A stretch of DNA of 64,000 bases from JAYQKL01 sp049889535 (GTDB lineage: Bacteria; Pseudomonadota; Alphaproteobacteria; RS24). Shown in pieces: positions 45,944 to 55,194 of the stretch. The position numbers were made by a program, and so were the translations under genes. Location of the stretch: positions 9,411 through 73,410 of the forward strand of contig JBMHDF010000019.1 of NCBI GenBank assembly GCA_049889535.1. Direction: 5' to 3'. Each line of letters starts with the position of its first letter. Position 1 is the first letter of the stretch. The notes under the pieces are model-generated. The model made no database searches, was not told the origin of the DNA, and saw nothing but the letters and a program-made list of their open reading frames with translations.

Positions 45944-47194
45944 ATGACAAATTACAAATCATCTTTTTTACAAGTATTATCAGAACGTGGATATATTCAA
46001 CAATGTTCTGACGAAGCCGCATTAGACACCGCCGCGCAAGAGGGCATTATCACCGCCTATACTGGCTATGATTGCACAGCCTCCAGCCTGCATATTGGAA
46101 ATCTTGTGTCGATTATGATGATGCGCAAGCTTCAACAAACAGGCCATCGCCCAATTGTTTTGATTGGGGGCGGCACTACAAAAGTAGGCGATCCGTCTGG
46201 TAAAGATGAAACCCGCAAATTGCTCGACCAGGAGCAAATTGACAAAAACAAAGCCGGCATTCGAAAAGTTTTTGAAAAGCTCATTACATTTGGCGATGGC
46301 CCAACCGATGCCATTCTTGTTGATAATGATGACTGGCTAAGCCAGCTCAATTACATTGATTTTTTGCGCGATTATGGCCGCCATTTCTCTATCAACCGCA
46401 TGTTGAGCTTCGATTCTGTGAAACTGCGCCTCGACCGCGAACAGCCACTGAGCTTTCTTGAATTCAACTATATGATTTTGCAAGCTTATGATTTTGTTGA
46501 ACTTCATCGCCGCCATGGCTGCATCTTACAACTTGGCGGGTCTGACCAATGGGGCAATATTGTGAATGGGATTGAGCTGGGGCGGCGCACAGAACAAGCG
46601 CAGCTTTATGGGCTGACCACGCCCCTTTTGACCACTTCCTCAGGGGCGAAAATGGGCAAAACAGCACAAGGCGCGGTTTGGCTTGATGAGGCAGCTTTAT
46701 CCGTATGGGATTATTGGCAATATTGGCGCAATACTGAAGATGCTGATGTGGGACGTTTCTTGAAACTGTTTACAGAATTGCCTTTAGACGAAATCGCTAA
46801 ATTAGAAAAGCTTGAGGGCGCTGAATTAAATGACGCCAAAAAAATTCTGGCGACCGAGGCAACCGCTCTTATTCATGGTCGAGAAGCGGCAGAAAAAACG
46901 CTTCAAACTGCGAAAGATACTTTTGAAGGGGCCGGCACTAGTGAAGATTTGCCAAGCATTGATTTACCCATGACCCAACTTGCAAATGGCATGGGTTTGC
47001 TTGAGGCCTTCGTGTTAGCGGGCTTAGCAAAATCAAATGGTGAGGCCAGACGCCTCGTGCAGGGCGGTGGCGCAAAAGTAAATGACAAGGCGGTCTCAGA
47101 TATCAAATTGACATTAAATCAAGACGATGTGCATGACGGCGTTATCAAGCTATCATTTGGCAAAAAGCGTCATGTGTTATTGAAAACTGAATAG
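45944..47194 (+). CDS. tyrS: Tyrosyl-tRNA synthetase
   Basis: A 416-residue class I synthetase. HIGN is at 50-53 and the KMSKS variant K236-MGKT; the tyrosine pocket has GGSDQWGNI. A C-terminal S4 RNA-binding domain (about 350-415, EARRLVQGGGAKVND) is present. The ATG at 45944 is preferred over an in-frame one 12 codons upstream that would overlap the divergent promoter region. Confidence 0.96.
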   Translation: MTNYKSSFLQVLSERGYIQQCSDEAALDTAAQEGIITAYTGYDCTASSLHIGNLVSIMMMRKLQQTGHRPIVLIGGGTTKVGDPSGKDETRKLLDQEQIDKNKAGIRKVFEKLITFGDGPTDAILVDNDDWLSQLNYIDFLRDYGRHFSINRMLSFDSVKLRLDREQPLSFLEFNYMILQAYDFVELHRRHGCILQLGGSDQWGNIVNGIELGRRTEQAQLYGLTTPLLTTSSGAKMGKTAQGAVWLDEAALSVWDYWQYWRNTEDADVGRFLKLFTELPLDEIAKLEKLEGAELNDAKKILATEATALIHGREAAEKTLQTAKDTFEGAGTSEDLPSIDLPMTQLANGMGLLEAFVLAGLAKSNGEARRLVQGGGAKVNDKAVSDIKLTLNQDDVHDGVIKLSFGKKRHVLLKTE

Positions 47195-47196
47195 CT

Positions 47197-50100
47197 TTAT
47201 TTTGAAGGTGCCATTTCCAAGACGGGTTTGGCAGGTCCAAAAATGTTCAACTTGAAGATATTTCGAATAAAGCCTGGTGCAAAAAAGGAAAGCGGATTCA
47301 CGGTGACCTCTGGCTCGCTCATGGGCCCCGATACTTTGTAAGAAATACCCAACAGGCCGCCGCCCTCGCCGCCCGAAAATAAATACCCAATAAGCGGTAT
47401 GCGCCCCAAAAGCGAATTAATGCGATAAGAAGGTATCAGTGACCCATTTAAGAAAACCTGTTCATTTTCAAAATCTGCCACGCCCTGCAAGGTGACACCA
47501 AGCGCCGGCCCTTTTGCCAAAAATGACTCAATATCCAATAATTGTTTTTCATGGCGAAAAGTTAATTCAGCATTTTCAACATACAGGCCTTCATTTTGGA
47601 TGGTATCTGAAATCCCCTTCAAAGAACCAAGCGTTAGAAGCTGTGCAAGCGGGGGCAAGTCCTGAATCGTGAAGTCATATAAATAGGCCGTACCACGCCC
47701 TGTCCCAACACCTTCCAATTGCCCAGAAACCAATAAGGTACCGTCTTCCATTGTCGATGAAACATTGAGTGCTTTAAACAGGTTTTCCGCCCGCATCACG
47801 CGCAAAACATATCGCCGCATATTTTGCTCAGCCTGATAAAGCGAGAATAAAATCTCGCTCTCATCTTGAAAACGGCCAGACATATCGGCCTTGCGCATAA
47901 GACCATCACGACCACTTAATTGCGCCCGAAAATCCGAAACCATAATATTATGGTTAGCGGCAAGCTTATCAATTTCAATTTCGATTAAAGCATCATCTTG
48001 GAGCAAATCAGAGGCACGGTCGATAAAAGAAGATTTGGTTTGTGGCGCTTCATCGACCTGTTCATCAACCAGCACCGATTGAAATTCTGGATTTATGTCA
48101 TCAAAAATCGGCAGTCCAAAATCTGTGTTCTTAAAGAATCCAGACATATCAAAATAAGAACCCTTTATAGATAATTTTCTAGCCTGCTGGTCGCGATTAA
48201 GGAGCAGGCTGACACTTCCTTGCGGCGACAAATTCATCTCTGGTATATTGAGGCTGGCTAAGCGACCTTGCGTAAAATGCGCATAGGCTTTCAATACCGT
48301 TAATGCATCCTGCTTCATTATCAGATTAACATTTTCAAAATCGCCATCGCTATTCACGGCAGCATAGGCCAAAACTTCACCCGCTATATTTGTAGGTTTT
48401 TCATATCCCAAAGGCGATAATCGCAGCGCAGATTCAGTGGTGGTAGAAAATAATGTCAGGTCGAGATTGCCTTCCCTATCACGGTCAATATCTAACCGGA
48501 CAGGCACCGTGCCACGAACTCTTTTCGCCACCGCATCTAATCCTAGATTGGCAAAATCATATTCATCAAGTATCGCGCTCAGACTCGCCTCAGTCCGCCG
48601 CCGCTTAAATTGCTCATAGGCTTCATTGATAGACACATCAAAGGCAACGCCATTCACTAAAATTTGGCTTTCAAGCGCCAGCCTATCTTGCTGATAGGCA
48701 AGGCTCACCAATGGCGAACGAACATCATATCCCTGCACGCCCCCAATCACGGAAAAATTTGTAACAGTTGCATCAAGCACGACTTGCATTTTTGCTCGCC
48801 GCTCCTCAGGGCTGACCGTGCGTGAAACAGGTAGCGAGACAGTAATCCCAACCCGCCCTTCACCAGACAATCGATTGTCGCCCGTAAAGCTTTCTTGTCG
48901 AAACCCTATTTGTGGATATGAAAACAAGTCAAAAATTGCGCTTATATCGCCATCCATCAGCAATTGAATATCAACATTATTACCGCGAATATGAATATCA
49001 GGCTCGACATAGCGGCTTTGTGTAATATTGATAATTTTATCCTGATTAATCGGAATAATGGCTTTATCAATCACGGCATCAAAAGAGTCACCACGCAAAT
49101 GCAATTGCCCAAACAGGTTTTCCATCTCTGGCATGTTTTTAATATATCGTAGACGCGAATTTTCAATATCAAGCTTAATATCAACCACCTCATCAGCCAG
49201 CGCGATGCCCTTACGCTGGTTCCGAATATCAGCGACTGATGTTTTCATATTGACTTGGCCAGTGCTGATTGTCCCCAGACTGACATTTTCATCAAACCAT
49301 TTTTTTGTGCGCGGTGATAATTTACTCGGCCAGATTTTTTTTAAGCCCTCAATCGGTAAGTCTTTTACAAACCCTGTTAGATGAAATGGTAAATCGGGGT
49401 TTGTATAACCAAACTCACCGCCAATCTGGAACACGCCACCACCTGTTTCAAAAACAACTTGGCTAAGCGCCAATAGTTCTTTGTTCAAATCCAAATCAAA
49501 CTCAATATTCAGTTTGTCAGGATTGAAAATATCTCCCTTACCCAATTCCAAAGAAAGTTGTTTGGCCGACATTTTTCCTTCAAGGTGTGAGGCAACACCC
49601 TGTGCGTCAATATCATAAGCAAAAGTGCCTGCAAACAAACCGCGATGGGGGCCAATTGAAAAATCAATCTCTTCTATCTCCACCTCACGGTCAATGAAGT
49701 TCATTTGTGCCCGCGCCGTCGCATTTTTAATGGGTAAAGCGCCATCTTTTAATTTTAACTGCCCACCTGAAAGCTGCATTTTGGCTTCTGCTTGTGCAAA
49801 ATTCCCGTCTGCATCTGTGGTAAAATTCATCAAACCATCTAGCGGCATATCCGCAACCAGCAAAAGGGGAATTTCAGGAAATATTGACCCTAAGACAGAC
49901 GGGCGCACATTTTTAATTTTAAGTTGCGCCTGTCCATTTTGATTGGGCGGCTGGTCAAGTTTAAACTCAACTTGGCTAGTTTGTTTTTCAGCGTTTAACT
50001 CAATATTAAAATCAATATGCAAACCTTCTTGGTCGCGCCAAAAAACTGCATAGGAATCATTTGTACGCCAAACGCGCTGGCTATCAATTTCTTCAAACAC

Positions 50101-50643
50101 AAAAATAATGCTTGGGAAACTCAGCTCCTGAATATAATCAAAAGCTTTAAGTGAGGCCGTTTCAGACAGCCCCTGTCGCGCATCATTGAGCGCTGAAGAA
50201 GGGTTAAAACCCTCAACCGCTTCAGGGCCGATATTGGCATAGCCATCTGGATGCGCGGTTTTTTCAGCCGGTATTATCGCTGTGATATTTTCAGCTGTCA
50301 GCGTTTCTGGAACCAATAAAAACGATTTAAAAAAAGCTTTTGAGCTGATGCTCGCAGTAAATTGATCAATTTTATATGTGGTTTCACCATCCTTAACCAA
50401 AACCTGCTGGCCTTCCACAATCAAGCCACCGCGGGATTCATCATAGATAAGCTGCAAGGCCTCAAGCTCAATGTCATCAAGTTGAAAAGAAGATGTAACC
50501 ACAACACCGATAAAGGAGTTTATTGCGTTCAGCGATACAGGCCCGCGCGATAAAGCATAAGCAAGGCTAATCGCGACAATCAAAAAAAATGCCAGCAAGA
50601 CGCCTAAAACTTCTAAAGCCCAATATCGTGTTTTTAAAAGCAA
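47197..50643 (-). CDS. YhdP/AsmA-like envelope protein (DUF3971)
   Basis: A 1148-residue protein anchored by an N-terminal transmembrane helix (about 8-32, WALEVLGVLLAFFLIVAISLA). The long remainder is repetitive beta-rich periplasmic sequence with an AsmA-type C-terminal region (LPPLAQLLTLGSLKGISDTIQNEG, FLAKGPALGVTLQGVADFENEQ, then IPLIGYLFSGGEGGGLLGISYKVSG). This matches YhdP-like bridge proteins implicated in phospholipid transport to the outer membrane. It ends 2 bases from convergent tyrS and is divergent from the peroxiredoxin gene. Confidence 0.87.
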   Translation of the reverse strand: MLLKTRYWALEVLGVLLAFFLIVAISLAYALSRGPVSLNAINSFIGVVVTSSFQLDDIELEALQLIYDESRGGLIVEGQQVLVKDGETTYKIDQFTASISSKAFFKSFLLVPETLTAENITAIIPAEKTAHPDGYANIGPEAVEGFNPSSALNDARQGLSETASLKAFDYIQELSFPSIIFVFEEIDSQRVWRTNDSYAVFWRDQEGLHIDFNIELNAEKQTSQVEFKLDQPPNQNGQAQLKIKNVRPSVLGSIFPEIPLLLVADMPLDGLMNFTTDADGNFAQAEAKMQLSGGQLKLKDGALPIKNATARAQMNFIDREVEIEEIDFSIGPHRGLFAGTFAYDIDAQGVASHLEGKMSAKQLSLELGKGDIFNPDKLNIEFDLDLNKELLALSQVVFETGGGVFQIGGEFGYTNPDLPFHLTGFVKDLPIEGLKKIWPSKLSPRTKKWFDENVSLGTISTGQVNMKTSVADIRNQRKGIALADEVVDIKLDIENSRLRYIKNMPEMENLFGQLHLRGDSFDAVIDKAIIPINQDKIINITQSRYVEPDIHIRGNNVDIQLLMDGDISAIFDLFSYPQIGFRQESFTGDNRLSGEGRVGITVSLPVSRTVSPEERRAKMQVVLDATVTNFSVIGGVQGYDVRSPLVSLAYQQDRLALESQILVNGVAFDVSINEAYEQFKRRRTEASLSAILDEYDFANLGLDAVAKRVRGTVPVRLDIDRDREGNLDLTLFSTTTESALRLSPLGYEKPTNIAGEVLAYAAVNSDGDFENVNLIMKQDALTVLKAYAHFTQGRLASLNIPEMNLSPQGSVSLLLNRDQQARKLSIKGSYFDMSGFFKNTDFGLPIFDDINPEFQSVLVDEQVDEAPQTKSSFIDRASDLLQDDALIEIEIDKLAANHNIMVSDFRAQLSGRDGLMRKADMSGRFQDESEILFSLYQAEQNMRRYVLRVMRAENLFKALNVSSTMEDGTLLVSGQLEGVGTGRGTAYLYDFTIQDLPPLAQLLTLGSLKGISDTIQNEGLYVENAELTFRHEKQLLDIESFLAKGPALGVTLQGVADFENEQVFLNGSLIPSYRINSLLGRIPLIGYLFSGGEGGGLLGISYKVSGPMSEPEVTVNPLSFFAPGFIRNIFKLNIFGPAKPVLEMAPSK

Positions 50644-50732
50644 TGTTGTTTCCAGTATTGGTTTATTTGCTAAATTACCCTGTCTGCATTAAATACTATA
50701 AAAGATAATCATTTGGGAGTTACAAATTCGTC

Positions 50733-51209
50733 ATGAGCATAGAAATCGGCAAAAAAGCACCAAATTTTAACATAGAATGCCGCCATGCAGATGGTTCCGT
50801 CGGCAAAACCAAGCTTTCTGATTATAAAGGGCGCTATCTGGTGCTTTATTTTTATCCCAAAGACGATACGCCAGGCTGCACGACACAGGCAATTAATTTC
50901 ACCGCACAGTTAAAAGATTTTGAAAAATTAAATGCCAGCATTTTAGGTATTTCGGCTGACCCTTTGACCAAACATGAAAAATTCGCCAACAAACATGATT
51001 TGGGAATCGCATTGGGCAGTGACGAAGACCACACAATGCTTGAGGCCTATCAATGCTGGATTGAGAAAAATATGTATGGTCGCAAATATATGGGCATTGA
51101 GCGCTCAACCTTTTTGATTGACCCGACTGGTAAAGTTCAAAAAATCTGGCGCAAGGTGAAAGTTAAAACCCATATTGAAGATGTTCTCACCGCACTTAAG
51201 CAAAGTTAA
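50733..51209 (+). CDS. bcp: Thioredoxin-dependent peroxiredoxin (BCP/PrxQ family)
   Basis: A 158-residue peroxide-reducing enzyme. The peroxidatic Cys is C49 in YPKDDTPGCTTQA. The resolving Cys that E. coli BCP has five residues later is missing (Ile54). The only other cysteines are C16 and C108 (EAYQCWIEKNMYG), so it is either 1-Cys or uses C108. Strong BCP signature YFYPKDDTPGC and KNMYGRKYMGIERSTFLID. Confidence 0.93.
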   Translation: MSIEIGKKAPNFNIECRHADGSVGKTKLSDYKGRYLVLYFYPKDDTPGCTTQAINFTAQLKDFEKLNASILGISADPLTKHEKFANKHDLGIALGSDEDHTMLEAYQCWIEKNMYGRKYMGIERSTFLIDPTGKVQKIWRKVKVKTHIEDVLTALKQS

Positions 51210-51220
51210 GCACTAGTCGC

Positions 51221-52039
51221 GTGGAAGATTTTCATTCAGCCATCTTACGTGCCTTTAACGCGAGCGACCCAGTTGAAAAAGCCTACGCGACGCATCAACT
51301 CGTGCGCGATTGGCAAAATCATAAATTACCCAGACCGCAAGCGATGCCGCAAAATTGGCCAGACCGCCCAGGCCGTCCCGCACAGCCAGAATTACGCCCA
51401 CCCAACGCCATGCCGAAAAGACGCGGCAGTGGCTTAAAATGGCGTATCACGCTTTTGCATGCACTGGCTCATATTGAGCTGAATGCCATTGATTTGGCTC
51501 TCGATTTATTGGCCCGCTTTTCACATTATGCCCTGCCCGATGCGTTTGTGCAGGATTGGATGCAAGTTGCAGCTGATGAAAGCAAACATTTTTTGATGAT
51601 TGAAAAACGCTTGCGAGATTTGGGTTCATATTATGGCGCCTTGCCGGCGCATGATGGCTTGTGGGAAGCTGCGCTCAAAACCAAACATGATTTTGCCGCA
51701 AGGCTGGCCGTTGTTCCAATGGTGTTGGAGGCGCGCGGACTTGATGTGACCCCGCCCATGATTGAAAAACTCCATAAATCAAATGATGAGGAGAGCGCGG
51801 CGCTGTTGACGGTCATTTATGAAGACGAAAAAAAACATGTAAACGCAGGCGTTAGATGGTTTCATACCGTTTGTCAGGCTGAAAACCTTGACCCTGAAAC
51901 AACTTTTAAAACCAAGCTTGAAACCTATTTTCGCGGCGCCCTAAAACCCCCTTTTAATATCCCCGCGCGCGAAGAAGCTGGCTTACCGCGACATTTTTAT
52001 CATACCGACTTACCTCAAGCCGCCAATTCAGGCTCTTAG
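51221..52039 (+). CDS. DUF455 ferritin-like protein
   Basis: A 272-residue helical protein of the DUF455 family, related to ferritin-like diiron proteins. Candidate metal ligands are in LLHALAHIELNAIDLALD, QVAADESKHFLMIEKRL and VIYEDEKKHVNAG, each with a Glu/His pair. The function is unknown. Translation most likely starts at the GTG at 51221, 11 bases after the peroxiredoxin stop, since no good ATG gives a full-length protein. Confidence 0.87.
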   Translation: MEDFHSAILRAFNASDPVEKAYATHQLVRDWQNHKLPRPQAMPQNWPDRPGRPAQPELRPPNAMPKRRGSGLKWRITLLHALAHIELNAIDLALDLLARFSHYALPDAFVQDWMQVAADESKHFLMIEKRLRDLGSYYGALPAHDGLWEAALKTKHDFAARLAVVPMVLEARGLDVTPPMIEKLHKSNDEESAALLTVIYEDEKKHVNAGVRWFHTVCQAENLDPETTFKTKLETYFRGALKPPFNIPAREEAGLPRHFYHTDLPQAANSGS

Positions 52040-52184
52040 CAAACCAATAATTAGCCACCATCAGCCTGACTATTGTGATAATTTTAAGCATTTTTAGCAC
52101 CATTTCATAAACTCTATGATGTTTTTGCTTTGAGGAAATCGCCAAGTTAGGTTACAAAATAGTGTTCTGATTTTGGGGAATAAA

Positions 52185-53528
52185 ATGTCATCGCTGATAC
52201 GGGTCATGAAAAGAGTTTTTGCCAGGCGCGAATTATATATTCGTAGCAATGGGCAAGTGCGCTTTATCACCCTAACCCCACAGGCGCAATTTATGGCTTT
52301 CATGATGTCCATATTGATCGTTGGCTCGCTCATCACAACCGCTTTAGTGATTTTCTTTGAAGATCAAATTATCGCGTTTCGTAAATTACAAAATGAAAAC
52401 TTGATTTCTAAATATCAAGCCCAAATCACAGAGCTTGAAACCGCGCTGACGACAATGGAAAATAAAAACCAGATTACCCAAAACTGGTTTGAAGAAGTCA
52501 CCAATACGATTGAAACGCGCCATAATGAGTTAACAGAAGTTTTTGAAAAACACGCCGCTATTACCAATCAGCTAAACCAAATGCGTAACACATATGTTGA
52601 TGCGTCTCGCAAAGTCACGCGTCAAAAAGGCAAAACAAAGATTGTTGCCAGCGCCAGCAAATCCGAAAGCCTGCATTTTGAAAGTCGATTAACAACGGGT
52701 GTCGATAATGTTGCGCAATTCACGCTTTCCGATGTGCCAGAGATTTCCAATCGTAAAAACCATCAATCAGAAAATTTAGATGTCTTAACTGGCAAACTTG
52801 ATGACCGTATTAACCGATTATTTGTGCGCCAGCAGGAATTGTTAGACGCTTTGGAAGTCAGCACTGATAAAAAAATCCTCGAGGCAAAAGCGATTATTGC
52901 GGAAACAAAAATTGGGCCGATTGACAATTTTGTCGCGCAAATTTCTGAAGGCAATCCAAGCGGGATTGGCGGGCCTTATATTCCTTTTGCGGCAAATGAC
53001 CCAAATATTCCAGAGGCTGTGAAAAAACAATTGACGCGGATTGGGAATAATCTTGAAACCCTCGCCAATTTAAATATGTCAATTGCCAGCCTACCTTTAG
53101 CGCGCCCTGTTCATTATTATAAAACAACCAGCGATTTTGGCCCGCGCATTGACCCTATTAATCAGCGTGTTGCCTTTCATTCTGGCCTAGATTTTGGGGC
53201 GCCTGCGGGGTCTAAAATTCATGCTACCCTGCCTGGTAAAGTTGTTAAGGCTGGCCGCAAGGGCCCTTATGGTAAGCTCGTTGAAATTGATCATGGCAAT
53301 GGGTTGCGCACTCGTTATGCGCATATGCAATCTATTTCAGTGTCAGTTGGTCAAGAAGTTGCTTTTCATGAAGTAATTGGTAAAGTTGGCTCTAGTGGTC
53401 GTAGCACTGGCCCACATTTACATTACGAAATTTGGCACAATGGCAAAATTAAAGACCCAATCCATTTTATTCGGTCAGGAAAACATATTTTTCCGACCTA
53501 CCTCGCTAACACAATGGGAGGCAATTAA
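52185..53528 (+). CDS. M23 family peptidoglycan endopeptidase, membrane-anchored (LmdC-like)
   Basis: A 447-residue bitopic protein. A basic cytoplasmic segment (1-33) precedes a transmembrane helix (about 35-58), a coiled coil (about 62-140) and a periplasmic LytM/M23 domain (about 310-440). Zn ligands H332 and D336 (FHSGLDFG) and H411/H413 (GPHLHYE) are intact, so it should be active. GGGGAA lies 5 bases before the ATG at 52185. Its stop overlaps the bactofilin start by one base, implying coupled translation and a shared role in cell-shape control. Confidence 0.92.
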   Translation: MSSLIRVMKRVFARRELYIRSNGQVRFITLTPQAQFMAFMMSILIVGSLITTALVIFFEDQIIAFRKLQNENLISKYQAQITELETALTTMENKNQITQNWFEEVTNTIETRHNELTEVFEKHAAITNQLNQMRNTYVDASRKVTRQKGKTKIVASASKSESLHFESRLTTGVDNVAQFTLSDVPEISNRKNHQSENLDVLTGKLDDRINRLFVRQQELLDALEVSTDKKILEAKAIIAETKIGPIDNFVAQISEGNPSGIGGPYIPFAANDPNIPEAVKKQLTRIGNNLETLANLNMSIASLPLARPVHYYKTTSDFGPRIDPINQRVAFHSGLDFGAPAGSKIHATLPGKVVKAGRKGPYGKLVEIDHGNGLRTRYAHMQSISVSVGQEVAFHEVIGKVGSSGRSTGPHLHYEIWHNGKIKDPIHFIRSGKHIFPTYLANTMGGN

Positions 53529-54001
53529 TGTCTCGTTCTAAAGAAGCACCATCTATTTTAAGTAATGACCTGAATGTAACGGGTCAGCTTTCTTCATCTG
53601 GCGATATTCAAATCGACAGTCAAATTAAGGGCGAGATTCGTTCTCACTCTTTGACCATTGGTGAAAAAGCCTATGTTCAAGGAGAAATTGCAGGTGAGGA
53701 CATTGTGATTAGAGGAAAAGTCACAGGCACCATTATTGGCAAGCGTGTTCATCTTTGTCAAAGCGCGCATGTTGAGGGCGATATTTTCCATGAAGCCCTT
53801 GCTGTAGAAAATGGATCATTTTTTAATGGTAGTGTCAGCCGTGTTGAGGATCCACTTGCTTTGGCCAGCATTCAATTTGAAGACCCTCAACCAACAAATA
53901 ATGTCGTGCCTGCGCCGATTGCCCGTGAAGAGCGCGACGATTTTTCAGACCAGCATCACAACACACCCCATTCTCAGCAGTCGCAACAATCGGGCAGCTA
54001 G
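53528..54001 (+). CDS. Bactofilin
   Basis: A 157-residue polymer-forming cytoskeletal protein. The right-handed beta-helix bactofilin domain spans about 12-110, with the repeating GDIQIDSQIKGEI, SLTIGEKAYVQGEI, DIVIRGKVTGTI and AHVEGDIFHEAL units; the disordered C-terminal 45 residues are rich in Asp, Gln and Ser. It is coupled to the M23 gene (TAATG junction) and its stop overlaps the convergent prfB stop by 4 bases. Confidence 0.94.
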   Translation: MSRSKEAPSILSNDLNVTGQLSSSGDIQIDSQIKGEIRSHSLTIGEKAYVQGEIAGEDIVIRGKVTGTIIGKRVHLCQSAHVEGDIFHEALAVENGSFFNGSVSRVEDPLALASIQFEDPQPTNNVVPAPIAREERDDFSDQHHNTPHSQQSQQSGS

Positions 54002-55126
54002 TCTATATCATCGACCTTTTCACCACCGCCGTTAACCCGTTGCGCCAATGCCGCTTCAATAAACGCATCCAGCTCACCATCTAGCACAGCTTGCGGGTTG
54101 CCACTTTCCACCCCTGTACGCAAATCCTTCACCATTTGATAGGGCTGCAAAACATAAGAGCGGATTTGATGCCCCCACCCGATCTCCGTTTTGCTTTCAG
54201 CTTGGGCGTTGGCTTCTTCTTCGCGCTTTTGCAATTCCATTTCATATAAACGTGCCCGCAACATATTCCACGCAGTTGCTCGGTTTTTATGCTGCGAACG
54301 CTCATTCTGGCATTGCACGACAATACCAGTCTCAATATGAGTAATGCGCACCGCGCTATCGGTTGTATTGACATGTTGTCCGCCCGCGCCACTCGCACGA
54401 TATGTATCAATCCGAACATCGGCTTCAGAAACCTCAACATTAATGGTGTCGTCAATTTCTGGGTAACACCAAACGCTAGCAAAACTTGTATGGCGGCGTG
54501 ACTGGCTATCAAAAGGAGAAATCCGCACCAATCTATGGACACCGGATTCCGTTTTGCAAAGACCATAGCTATTATGCCCTGAAACTTTAAGACTAGCCGA
54601 TTTTATGCCCGCTTCTTCCCCCGCTGTTTGGTCGATAATTTCAACTTTAAAACCCTTTTTTTCTGCCCAACGAATATACATACGCAACAGCATAGATGCC
54701 CAATCCTGACTTTCCGTTCCGCCAGCTCCTGAATGCACTTCTAAAAAGCTATTATTCGCATCCGCTTCGCCAGATAAAAGCGTCTGCACTTCGAGCTTTT
54801 CTGCTTGCTGCGCCAATTGAATAATCTGCTGCTCACTTTCTTGCAACACATCAGCATCACCTTCAAGCTCGGCAAGTTCAATCAAATCAATATTATCTTG
54901 CAGGTCGGTTTCCATTTGCCGACATAGGTTAATGGACTGCTCAAGCCGAGTGCGCTCTTGCATGAGTTTTTGGGCTTGTTCAGGGTCGTTCCACAAATCT
55001 GGATTTTCAGCTTCCGCGTTTAACTTCTCAAGACGCGCCAAGGCAACATCCCAGTCAAAGATGCCTCCTAAGCAATTCAATAGATTGCTTGATTTTATCA
55101 ACCAATGATTGTGTTTCCGCTTTCAC
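53998..55126 (-). CDS. prfB: Peptide chain release factor 2, with programmed +1 frameshift
   Basis: RF2 terminates at UGA and UAA. The main frame (55056-53998, 352 residues) has SGAGGQHVN, the GGQ catalytic loop, and the SPF discriminator. It has no good start; instead a 23-codon zero frame begins at a GTG at 55126, preceded by AGAGG, and encodes MKAETQSLVDKIKQSIELL before CTT-TGA. Skipping one base fuses it to DWDVALARLEKL, giving a 375-residue RF2 of normal length. Conventional single-frame callers will miss the N-terminus. Confidence 0.95.
55054..55070 (-). other. prfB: Programmed +1 frameshift signal of prfB
   Basis: On the minus strand AGGAGG (Shine-Dalgarno-like) is followed by CAT, the slippery CTT and the in-frame TGA then C (TGA at 55057-55055). 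The spacing between the internal Shine-Dalgarno and CTT equals that of E. coli prfB. Low RF2 slows termination at this UGA and favours the shift, giving autoregulation. Confidence 0.95.
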
Positions 55127-55194
55127 CTTCAACCTCTATATATGTGATTTGGATATGGAAATTAGGCTGATGCCGCGTGCGTGTAAAGGATAAA

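Noticed and set aside
53998..55101. Taking prfB as an ordinary gene starting at the ATG at 55101 (MIKSSNLLNCLGGIF)
   Set aside because: The first dozen residues of that frame do not match RF2, whereas the zero-frame GTG start plus a +1 shift gives a perfect RF2 N-terminus.
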